DNA from: Selenomonadaceae bacterium
GTDB taxonomy: Bacteria > Bacillota > Negativicutes > Selenomonadales > Selenomonadaceae
Assembly: GCA_017527075.1 (NCBI GenBank)
Contig: JAFXQM010000008.1
Span: 124,001-188,000 of the forward strand
Direction of reading: 5' to 3'
Length of the DNA: 64,000 bases
Position 1 is the stretch's first letter, and every line of letters begins with the position of its first letter. Position numbers and translations under genes: made by a program. The notes below the pieces were generated by a model that worked only from the letters and a program-made list of their open reading frames with translations, searched no databases and had not been told where the DNA came from. Of this stretch, positions 18,141 to 25,287 are shown piece after piece.

Positions 18141-20176
18141 CACTGAACGTCAACGGTCGTGGTAATTTCTCCGTTGGTGATGGTGAAGATGACAAAGTCG
18201 GACAAAGCACTTTCCTCCGTCGGGCTCACGAACTCGAAAGCGTAACCGTAAGTGCCGTCGCCGAGTTTCTCGTCTTTAATCTGCGGGTCTTCGCCGATTT
18301 GGAAGGTGTCGACTTCAACCTGAGTGAAGTCCTCGTCCTCGCCCGAAATCGTCATGCCGTAGTGGAGCGTGGTAATTTCGTCGCCCGCGTGGAGTTTGAT
18401 AAGCTCGCGGCTGCTCATGCCGTGGCTGTCCAAACCTTTGCGCGCGCCGAGAATGTAATATTTCTGTTCGTCGTAAACGTAAGCGACTTGCAAGTTGCAC
18501 TCGACGCCGTTGAGTTTAATCGGAATTGAGTAGAGGTTGTAGCCTTCGTTCTCCTCGGTAATCTCGATGTAAACGGGGTGACCGTCCAGCATGGGCCACA
18601 CGCCGCGGAAATTGTCCTTGAAGATGCCGCTGTCCCAGTCGGCGTTTATGTCGGCGTCGCTACCCAGGTAAAGGATTATGTCGTCGTCAAGAGCCATATA
18701 AACCAGCTGACAGTGAACGCTCGAAAGCAAATCCATTTGCTCTTGGGAAAGTTGCACGAAGGAGTTTCCGTCCTTGTCCACCTGCACGGGTAAATCTTCC
18801 AGCTGACTGACTTGGAAAATTTCTTGACGCTGAGGAGGAGGAGTGGTCGGGGCGGGCGTGACCAAAGTGTCGCCGTCCAAGAGCGGAATGACATCGGCGG
18901 GCAGCTCGCCGTAAATCAGATAGTAATACAAAAGTTTCTGCGGAACGGGCGCGCCGTCCTGATTGAGATAGCTGACGAGAGTTTCTTCGTCGCCGCTGTA
19001 GGAATGGAAACTCGACAAGCCGCCGCCGCGGTCACGATACTCGCCGCTGACTTTGTAAATGACTGCCTCGTCCACCGCGCCGATTAATTTGTCGGTCGTG
19101 TCGGGGAGAATAGATTTGTTGGCGCGTGCAAGGTCGACAATGTCAACCATGTTCGTGTAACCCGTGCGCCGAGTGTTGCCGCCGTAATTTTCTGCGTTCG
19201 TTGCTCCGCGTCCGAATTTGGAAAAAAAGCTTTTGGGATTTTTGTGAGCCGCGCGCAATGCCTCCAGCCCGAAAGATTCGTAAGCGTTGCGCAGGTAGGG
19301 CAGCTGAGCCAAATCGATAACCGAGAGCGTCGCCATATCGTCCACGTCGTAAGTCGCGCAGGCCTCCATGTAAGTGTTGCAGATTGCCTGACCGAGTTTC
19401 GCGCCGCCCATGGCAGGATTTTTCGCCAACGCGCCGACCCAGCCCGTGTAATACCAGCCGATGCCCGGCTCGACTTCCTCTGAGGCAGTGACGTAACGCG
19501 TGAGCCCGTCCAGCGAGTTGACAGTGTCGTAAGTGGCCATTAAGCACGCGTCGAAGCCGATGAGCTCGAAGGGCGGATTTTCGGCGGAAGGTTCATAAAC
19601 GGAAGTGAACGCCGCGCGCACGTCGTTGAGGCTGAGCATGTGCCCCGTGCGTTCGTCCAAGCAAATGCCGACAGCCGAGCCGCCGCCGTGGTCCCAGAAA
19701 ACAAAAACTTTGTGGTCGGCGTCATAATTTTCTTTGCCGAAGCGAATGAAGTCCGCCAAGGTGTTCGCGTCACCCATGTCGGCGTCCGGCAGAGTCGCGA
19801 CGCGTTCCAAGCCGTTTGAGCTGAAAACAAACCGCTCGACATCCGAACTCGACACGACGTTGTTTTGCCACTGATTCGTGCCGCCCGTCTGAGCCACAAC
19901 TTTTACGTTGGGCGGGAGCGGAACTTCCAACAGCTCTTGAATGTCAGCCGACGCCGCGCCGCCTTCCGTCTCCAAATCCGTGCCGCACACGTACCAATAA
20001 ATCACCCACGTGTCCTCGGCCTTGTAGGTGTCCTCGAAGCGCGCGGACTTGGACGCCTTGGTTTGAGCCGTGCCCTTGGTTGGTTCTTCGCCGCCGCAAG
20101 CAGTCGTCAGCAGTGCCGCCGCCAGAAAAATTGTCAGCAGAAAAAATTTTTGCGCCGCTCGTCGAAACCTTTGCAT
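18140..20176 (-). CDS. Clostripain-family (C11) cysteine peptidase lipoprotein
   Basis: This is a predicted surface lipoprotein of 678 aa: a basic and hydrophobic N-terminus ends in the lipobox LTTAC, with lipidated Cys27. The peptidase C11 core follows, with WVIYWYVCGTDLE at ~57-69, the catalytic His163 in FWDHGGG, and the nucleophile Cys211 in FDACLMATYD. C11 enzymes cleave after basic residues, usually Arg. The ~250-residue C-terminal part is beta-rich (LYMALDDD... VDTFQIGEDPQ) and I do not recognise it. AAAGGAGAGGATGAC precedes the ATG. It lies between the two small lipoproteins and uvrB. The gap to the upstream lipoprotein gene holds a heptamer array, so co-transcription is possible. Confidence 0.88.
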   Translation of the reverse strand: MQRFRRAAQKFFLLTIFLAAALLTTACGGEEPTKGTAQTKASKSARFEDTYKAEDTWVIYWYVCGTDLETEGGAASADIQELLEVPLPPNVKVVAQTGGTNQWQNNVVSSSDVERFVFSSNGLERVATLPDADMGDANTLADFIRFGKENYDADHKVFVFWDHGGGSAVGICLDERTGHMLSLNDVRAAFTSVYEPSAENPPFELIGFDACLMATYDTVNSLDGLTRYVTASEEVEPGIGWYYTGWVGALAKNPAMGGAKLGQAICNTYMEACATYDVDDMATLSVIDLAQLPYLRNAYESFGLEALRAAHKNPKSFFSKFGRGATNAENYGGNTRRTGYTNMVDIVDLARANKSILPDTTDKLIGAVDEAVIYKVSGEYRDRGGGLSSFHSYSGDEETLVSYLNQDGAPVPQKLLYYYLIYGELPADVIPLLDGDTLVTPAPTTPPPQRQEIFQVSQLEDLPVQVDKDGNSFVQLSQEQMDLLSSVHCQLVYMALDDDIILYLGSDADINADWDSGIFKDNFRGVWPMLDGHPVYIEITEENEGYNLYSIPIKLNGVECNLQVAYVYDEQKYYILGARKGLDSHGMSSRELIKLHAGDEITTLHYGMTISGEDEDFTQVEVDTFQIGEDPQIKDEKLGDGTYGYAFEFVSPTEESALSDFVIFTITNGEITTTVDVQ

Positions 20177-20201
20177 GTCATCCTCTCCTTTATAAGAAAC
20201 A

Positions 20202-20250
20202 AGGAGTCAGGAATTTTTAAACTCCTAACTCCTAACTCCTCATTCCTAAT
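20202..20250. repeat. Heptamer palindrome between lipoprotein and clostripain genes
   Basis: AAGGAGTCAGGAA is followed by ACTCCTA/ACTCCTC heptamers, giving complementary arms. The array touches the stop codon of the lipoprotein gene at 20250. Confidence 0.75.
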
Positions 20251-20969
20251 TATTTCTGTCCCGTCACGAACTTTGCAACCTCTTCGGGATTTTTCGGAGC
20301 CCAATACATTTTTCCGTCGGAGCCTTCGACAGCCTCGCAAGTCACTTCCAAAGTTGCTTCGGGATTGAGCGGGAACTCGTTGACGAAACTGTTAATCGAA
20401 TCAAGCGCGAACTGCTGGAATTCGGGGCTTTCCTTGAGCTGAGCTTCCGTCAAACCCTGCGCCTGAAGTTCGCCGTAAGCCTCGCCGAGTGTAACCAAGT
20501 CTGCGTTGTTTTTGACAATTTCATTCGCGCCCGCCTGATTGATTGTCGTTGCCTTGAGCTCGACGACGGGAGCGGTCGCGTCCTCTTTCTTGACGGTCGT
20601 CTTCATATCCATGGCCGTGTGCAGTTTGGTTATGTAAGACGTGGTCATCTTCTCGACGCTCTCCTGATTGAGCGGATACTTTTGGAAGGCCTCGACAATC
20701 GGTTTGATGACTTGGTCTTGAACTTCTTCAATGTCCTTGTCGGTCATGCCGGCCGCCTTCATGTTATCGTCCTCGACGATTCCGTAAGCGTAAAGTTGCG
20801 CGTAAGCCAGCACAGCTTTATCGGGCGCACCCGTCGGAGCCGCGACCTTCTCTTCCGCCTTGGGAGCAGCGGCGTCGTCCTTCTTGGCGTCGTCTTTCTT
20901 CGCGCCGCAGCCGACCAGACACAGCGCGAGCAAAATCGTCAACGCCCCGAACAAAACTTTCCTCAACAT
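20250..20969 (-). CDS. Small lipoprotein, paralogue of the next gene
   Basis: This is a predicted lipoprotein of 239 aa with lipobox LVGC and lipidated Cys21, followed by a Lys/Ala/Asp-rich linker (KKDDAKKDDAAAPKAEEK). The folded part begins PDKAVLAYAQLYAYG and ends MYWAPKNPEEVAKFVTGQK; both signatures recur in the neighbour at 21030-21680, so this is a tandem duplication. I chose the ATG at 20969 after GGGGGGATTGTTT; a TTG two codons upstream is less likely. The fold resembles the DUF5105-type lipoproteins of Firmicutes, but function is unknown. Confidence 0.8.
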   Translation of the reverse strand: MLRKVLFGALTILLALCLVGCGAKKDDAKKDDAAAPKAEEKVAAPTGAPDKAVLAYAQLYAYGIVEDDNMKAAGMTDKDIEEVQDQVIKPIVEAFQKYPLNQESVEKMTTSYITKLHTAMDMKTTVKKEDATAPVVELKATTINQAGANEIVKNNADLVTLGEAYGELQAQGLTEAQLKESPEFQQFALDSINSFVNEFPLNPEATLEVTCEAVEGSDGKMYWAPKNPEEVAKFVTGQK

Positions 20970-20989
20970 AAACAATCCCCCCGTTTTTT

Positions 20990-21034
20990 AGTTAGGAGTT
21001 AGGAGTTGACTTCCCTAAATCCTAAATCCTTAAG
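20990..21034. repeat. Heptamer palindrome between the two lipoprotein genes
   Basis: TTAGGAG heptamers are followed by TCCCTAAATCCTAAATCCT, which is complementary in sense. The array overlaps the last codon of the upstream gene and the leader of the downstream one. Confidence 0.8.
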
Positions 21035-21680
21035 TTTTATTTCCCAAAATAAAATCGGTCAGCGCATTCACGTCGGCGGGTGCCCAATGAGTTTGCCCGT
21101 CGGTGCCAGTCACCTTATCGCACGGAACTTCAAAAGTTTTTTCCTCGCGCACGGGAATTTCGCCGAAATATTTTTTGAAGGCAGTGATTGCCAGCTGTTG
21201 GACTTCGGCGTTTGCTTTGAGTTGCTCGTCAGTCGCGCCGTCCGATTTGAGTTTGCCGACCATGCCCATCAGCGCGATGAAGTCATCGTTGGGAGTGCCC
21301 GCCGCCTTCCCCAAATCAAACGGAGTCGTCGTCAGCTCGACCACGGGGTGCTCGGCGTCGTCGGTTTTGATTTTTGCTTGGAAAGTGAGCTTGGCTTTGC
21401 TGTTGTCATAAAAAGCATTCGCCAACGCTTCCGCGCTCTCATCACTCAACGGGACGACGCCCGCGAATGATTCCGCGAAGACGTTCACGATTTTTTTGCG
21501 CAGATTTTTATTGTCCTCCTCTGAAAAACCCGCCGCCGCCAAGTTCGGCGACTCGCCCATGGTGATTATCTCGGAGTAAGCGAGGACAGCTTTATCGGGC
21601 GTGCCGACAACTTTTCCGCCGCAGCCGCTCATCATCACCGCCGCCAACATCAGCGCGCAGATAAAAATTTTCCTAATCAC
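21030..21680 (-). CDS. Small lipoprotein, paralogue of the previous gene
   Basis: This is a predicted lipoprotein of 216 aa with lipobox MSGC (Cys20) and almost no linker before PDKAVLAYSEIITMG. The C-terminus TDGQTHWAPADVNALTDFI matches the paralogue (DGKMYWAPKNPEEVAKFV). Start is GTG at 21680, supported by AAAAGGAGG eight bases upstream. The pair plus the clostripain lipoprotein form a small surface-protein cluster, all minus strand, separated only by heptamer arrays. No function can be assigned. Confidence 0.8.
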   Translation of the reverse strand: MIRKIFICALMLAAVMMSGCGGKVVGTPDKAVLAYSEIITMGESPNLAAAGFSEEDNKNLRKKIVNVFAESFAGVVPLSDESAEALANAFYDNSKAKLTFQAKIKTDDAEHPVVELTTTPFDLGKAAGTPNDDFIALMGMVGKLKSDGATDEQLKANAEVQQLAITAFKKYFGEIPVREEKTFEVPCDKVTGTDGQTHWAPADVNALTDFILGNKT

Positions 21681-21741
21681 AAATCAATCCTCCTTTTCGC
21701 ACACATTCTATCAGAAAATTTTTTCGACGCAACATTAATTT

Positions 21742-21770
21742 GACAGCGCGGCGGTCGTAATATAAAATTC
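21742..21770 (+). promoter_or_regulatory. Promoter of the yhdT-panF operon
   Basis: TTGACA (21742-21747), 17 bases, then TAAAAT (21765-21770): a perfect -35 and a 5/6 -10 at ideal spacing. Confidence 0.75.
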
Positions 21771-21785
21771 GCCGCGGAAAAAAAG

Positions 21786-21810
21786 CTCGTACTCTCGGAC
21801 GAGAGACGAG
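21786..21810 (+). promoter_or_regulatory. Leader hairpin directly before the yhdT ribosome site
   Basis: CTCGT-A-CTCTC pairs with GAGAG-ACGAG around a GGAC loop, a 10-bp stem with one bulged A. It ends five bases before the GGAGG of the first gene, so it could modulate translation. Confidence 0.5.
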
Positions 21811-21827
21811 ACTTGGAGGTTTTCAAA

Positions 21828-22088
21828 ATGAAAAAATTTACTGATGCCCAAAAGTTCAGCTTGGTCAGGCGCGAGGCAATTTACACGGGCGTTGCGCTGG
21901 TCGGGCTGATTATTTTTTGGCTGGTCGCGGGCTTCGGCACGGCGTCGCTCGACGTGAAAATTTTTCATCTGCCGCTGTGGGCTGTGCTCGGAACGGTCGG
22001 CGTGTGGCTCGTGGCGATTTTTATCAGCGCGCTCCTGAGCAAAGTTTTGTTCAAGGACGTTGACTTGGGCGGTGATGAAAATGGCTGA
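21828..22088 (+). CDS. YhdT-family small membrane protein (DUF997)
   Basis: This 86-aa protein has two hydrophobic helices (TGVALVGLIIFWLVAGF and LWAVLGTVGVWLVAIFI) and a charged cytoplasmic N-terminus. It matches the YhdT/DUF997 type commonly encoded just before the sodium/pantothenate symporter gene; here it overlaps that gene by eight bases. It is probably an accessory subunit of the transporter. I chose the ATG at 21828 with GGAGGTTTTCAAA upstream; an in-frame TTG at 21813 lies on the Shine-Dalgarno and is rejected. Confidence 0.85.
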   Translation: MKKFTDAQKFSLVRREAIYTGVALVGLIIFWLVAGFGTASLDVKIFHLPLWAVLGTVGVWLVAIFISALLSKVLFKDVDLGGDENG

Positions 22089-23556
22089 GGGAAATCTTTC
22101 CGCGCTCCTGCCGCTGATTTTTTTCATGGCGTTCATGGTCGCAATCAGCGTTTTCGTTCGCCACAAGCAGGCGGAAAAAAATTTCGTGAGCAATTACTTT
22201 ATCGGCAACCGACAACTCGGCGGCTTCGTGCTGGCCATGACGACGGTCGCAACTTACAGCTCGGTTTCAAGTTTCGTAGGCGGACCGGGCATGGCGTTTC
22301 AAGTCGGCTTCGGCTGGATTTACATGGCGGTCGTTCAAGTCACGGCGATTTTCCTCGTGCTTGGCATTTTCGGCAAACGCGTCGCACTCCTCGCCCGCAA
22401 ACTCAACGCCGTGACTGTCGTCGACATAATCCGCGCGCGTTTCCAATCTGACTTCCTCGCGGCGGTCGCGGCCTTCGTCATCGTTTTATTTTTCTGCGGG
22501 ACCATGACGGCGCAATTTGTCGGCGGCGCAAAATTATTCGCGGCGGTCACCGGTTACAGTTACGAGGCGGGCTTGATTCTCTTCGGGCTGGTCGTCGTCA
22601 TTTACACATCAATCGGCGGCTTCAGAGCGGTTGCGTTGACCGACACTCTGTGCGCGCTGATTATGATGGTCGGAATCGTTTTGCTCCTGCATTACGTCTT
22701 GGCGGCGGGCGGCGGTTACGAAAACATCATGACGACTTTGGAAATAAAAAATCCCGAGCTGTTCGAGCCGTTCAGCTTCGGGAACATGCCGTGGACGATT
22801 TACTTCACGCAGTGGCTCCTCGTCGGCATTTGCACAATCGCCCTGCCGCAGTCGGTAGTTCGCGGCATCAGTTACAAAAACACTCAAGGACTTCATCAGG
22901 CAATGTTAATCGGCACGGTCGTGGTCGGCTTCATGAACATCGGAATAAATTTCACGGGGATTTTGGCGCACGGAGTTTTGACGGGCACGGCGGCCGAATA
23001 CGGCGGCGTCGACAACATCATCCCCACGACGATTGTCAAAGCCATGCCGCCCGAACTCGTCGGGCTTGCGATAATCGGTCCGCTTGCCGCTTCCATCTCC
23101 ACCATTTCGGGTTTGCTCATCGTGGCGTCGAGCGCAATCATCAAAGACGTTTACCTTCATTGGGCGAAAAAAAATAATCGCGCCGTGACTCCCGCGCGCG
23201 TGAAATTTTTGTCCATGGCGACGACGGCTGTCATCGGAGCGACGGTTTTTGTTATCGCGCTCACCCCGCCGAGTTTGATTTGGCTGATAAACATGTTCGC
23301 GTTCGGCGGATTGGAGACGGCTTTCTTCTGGACGCTGCTCCTCGGATTGTTTTGGAAACGCGCGAACAAATTGGGCGCGCTGCTCTCCATGACGGGCGGC
23401 ACGATAATTTACTGCGCGGCTCAGGCTTCGGGCTTCAAAATTTTAAACCTGCACCAAATTACAATCGGGATATCCATTTCGCTGATTTTATTTTTAATCG
23501 GCTCATACCTCGGCAAGAAGTCGGACGACGCGACGCTGAAAATATTTTTCCCGTAA
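22081..23556 (+). CDS. panF: Sodium/pantothenate symporter
   Basis: This is a sodium:solute symporter family membrane protein of 491 aa with about 13 hydrophobic segments, predicted to import pantothenate, the precursor of CoA, with Na+. Typical family signatures are the N-terminal YFIGNRQLGGFVLAMTTVATYSSVSSF and GWIYMAVVQVTAI, and the core GLAIIGPLAASISTISGLL. The YhdT-type gene upstream supports the pantothenate assignment over proline or other SSS substrates. I chose the ATG at 22081; an ATG two codons upstream (22075) is equally in frame. With coaE in the same window, two steps of CoA supply are represented, but the genes are far apart and not co-regulated by any visible signal. Confidence 0.88.
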   Translation: MAEGNLSALLPLIFFMAFMVAISVFVRHKQAEKNFVSNYFIGNRQLGGFVLAMTTVATYSSVSSFVGGPGMAFQVGFGWIYMAVVQVTAIFLVLGIFGKRVALLARKLNAVTVVDIIRARFQSDFLAAVAAFVIVLFFCGTMTAQFVGGAKLFAAVTGYSYEAGLILFGLVVVIYTSIGGFRAVALTDTLCALIMMVGIVLLLHYVLAAGGGYENIMTTLEIKNPELFEPFSFGNMPWTIYFTQWLLVGICTIALPQSVVRGISYKNTQGLHQAMLIGTVVVGFMNIGINFTGILAHGVLTGTAAEYGGVDNIIPTTIVKAMPPELVGLAIIGPLAASISTISGLLIVASSAIIKDVYLHWAKKNNRAVTPARVKFLSMATTAVIGATVFVIALTPPSLIWLINMFAFGGLETAFFWTLLLGLFWKRANKLGALLSMTGGTIIYCAAQASGFKILNLHQITIGISISLILFLIGSYLGKKSDDATLKIFFP

Positions 23557-23627
23557 AAAATTTTTGTCCCGCCAAAAAAAATTTCCCCGCTGAAAATTCC
23601 TGAGAACTTTCGGCGAGGATGTTCGGC

Positions 23628-23656
23628 TTGAGCAAAAAATTTTTTTCTGATACAAT
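23628..23656 (+). promoter_or_regulatory. Promoter of lysS
   Basis: TTGAGC (23628-23633), 17 bases, then TACAAT (23651-23656) with an extended TG at 23648-23649. The predicted leader of ~80 nt carries the heptamer hairpin. Confidence 0.7.
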
Positions 23657-23667
23657 GCCCCCAATCA

Positions 23668-23730
23668 GTTAGGAGTTAGGAGTTGAGGGACAAATCCCTA
23701 AATCCCAAATCCTAAATCCTAATTCCTAAC
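23668..23730. repeat. Heptamer hairpin in the lysS leader
   Basis: TTAGGAG heptamers, then AGGGA-CAAA-TCCCT (perfect apical stem), then AAATCCC/AAATCCT/AATTCCT heptamers. It lies between the lysS promoter and its AAGGGAGG, so it is transcribed in the leader. Confidence 0.85.
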
Positions 23731-23745
23731 AAGGGAGGTTTTTTT

Positions 23746-25242
23746 ATGGCAAAAAATATTCAGCAGCAAACGACCGACGAGAACGAATTGATAAAGATTC
23801 GACGCGAGAAACTTCAAAGCTTCATCGACAAAGGCGTGGAACCGTTCGGCGCGCGTTACGAAATTACTCATCACGCCTCCGACGTTCGCGCAGAGTTCGG
23901 AGAGATTGAGGGCGAGACCGACGCCGGAGAAGTTTCAATCGCGGGACGGCTCATGGCGATTCGCGGGCACGGCAAGGCTTCCTTCGCGACGCTGGCGGAC
24001 AAGACCGGCTCCATCCAAATTTATTTCAAGCTCGACGTTCTCGGTGAACAAAAATATTCCGAGTTCAAACTTCTCGACATCGGAGACATAATCGGGCTGC
24101 GCGGACAAGTTTTCAAAACCAAGCGCGGCGAGCTGACCGTGCGCGTCGAAGATTTTAATTTGCTGGCGAAGTCTTTGCGTCCCCTGCCCGAAAAATTTCA
24201 CGGGCTCAAGGACGTGGAGATTCGTTACCGCCAACGTTACCTTGATTTGATTATGAATCCCGAAGTGCGCGACACTTTCCTCAAGCGCAACAAAGTCATC
24301 AAAGCCATTCGAAAATATCTGGACGACCGCGACTTTTTGGAGGTTGCCACGCCCGTCCTGTCCACCATTGCCGGCGGCGCGGCGGCGCGTCCGTTCGTTA
24401 CTCACCATAACGCCTTGGACGCCGACCTTTACCTGCGCATTGCCACCGAATTAAATCTCAAGCGATTAATCGTCGGCGGCTTCGAACGCGTTTACGAAAT
24501 GGGGCGCGTCTTCCGCAACGAGGGCATGGACGTGCGCCACAACCCCGAATTCACTTCCGTCGAAATTTATCAGGCTTACGGCGATTACCGCGACTTAATC
24601 GAAGTCACGCGCGGCATCGTCTGCGCGGCGGCCGAGGCAGTCAACGGCTCGACCAAAGTCACTTATCAGGGCGTGGAGATGGATTTGTCCGACGCTCCTC
24701 AGCTCAGCATGAACGACGCCGTAAAAAATAAAACGGGCAAAGATTTTCTGGCGTGCGCGACCGTCGACGAGGCGCGGGCTCTGGCTGACGAATTGGGCGT
24801 CGCTTACGAGAAACGCTTCGGCATCGGCGGAATTTTGAACGCGGTCTTCGAGGCAAAGGTTGAGGACGATTTGATTCAGCCGATTTTTATCACTCATCAC
24901 CCGACGGAAATTTCTCCGCTCGCCAAGAAAAATTTCGACGACCCGCGAGTCACTGACCGCTTTGAATTTTTTGTTTACGGCAGAGAACTCGCCAACGGTT
25001 TCACGGAGCTCAACGACCCGATTGACCAGCGCGCGCGTTTCGAGGAACAACTCAAGCAGCGCGAGGCGGGCGACGAGGAAGCTCACGTCATGGACGAAGA
25101 TTTTATCCGCGCTTTGGAATTCGGAATGCCTCCGACGGGCGGGCTCGGTATCGGCGTCGACAGACTTGTCATGCTCCTGACCGACGCGCCGTCCATTCGT
25201 GATGTGCTCCTCTTCCCCACGATGAAAATTATCGCCGAGTGA
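23746..25242 (+). CDS. lysS: Lysyl-tRNA synthetase, class II
   Basis: LysRS charges tRNA-Lys with lysine in the cytoplasm. The 498-aa protein has an N-terminal OB-fold anticodon-binding domain (~55-150, [20 protein letters not shown]) and the class II catalytic core. Motif 2 is [21 protein letters not shown] near 248-270 and motif 3 is [13 protein letters not shown] near 465-478. AAGGGAGG lies 8 bases before the ATG. An intrinsic terminator follows at 25256-25284. The leader contains a heptamer hairpin rather than a recognisable T-box, so tRNA-dependent control by a T-box is not evident. Confidence 0.97.
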   Translation: MAKNIQQQTTDENELIKIRREKLQSFIDKGVEPFGARYEITHHASDVRAEFGEIEGETDAGEVSIAGRLMAIRGHGKASFATLADKTGSIQIYFKLDVLGEQKYSEFKLLDIGDIIGLRGQVFKTKRGELTVRVEDFNLLAKSLRPLPEKFHGLKDVEIRYRQRYLDLIMNPEVRDTFLKRNKVIKAIRKYLDDRDFLEVATPVLSTIAGGAAARPFVTHHNALDADLYLRIATELNLKRLIVGGFERVYEMGRVFRNEGMDVRHNPEFTSVEIYQAYGDYRDLIEVTRGIVCAAAEAVNGSTKVTYQGVEMDLSDAPQLSMNDAVKNKTGKDFLACATVDEARALADELGVAYEKRFGIGGILNAVFEAKVEDDLIQPIFITHHPTEISPLAKKNFDDPRVTDRFEFFVYGRELANGFTELNDPIDQRARFEEQLKQREAGDEEAHVMDEDFIRALEFGMPPTGGLGIGVDRLVMLLTDAPSIRDVLLFPTMKIIAE

Positions 25243-25255
25243 TTCGGCTTTGCGG

Positions 25256-25284
25256 GCGAAGGACAAAAGTCCTTTGCCTTTTTT
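25256..25284 (+). terminator. lysS intrinsic terminator
   Basis: GCGAAGGAC (25256-25264) pairs with GTCCTTTGC (25269-25277) around AAAA, with one G-U pair, followed by six T (25279-25284). Confidence 0.85.
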
Positions 25285-25287
25285 ATT

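Noticed and set aside
23746..23760. T-box or lysine riboswitch upstream of lysS
   Set aside because: No T-box sequence or specifier-loop pattern is recognisable; the leader is the heptamer hairpin.
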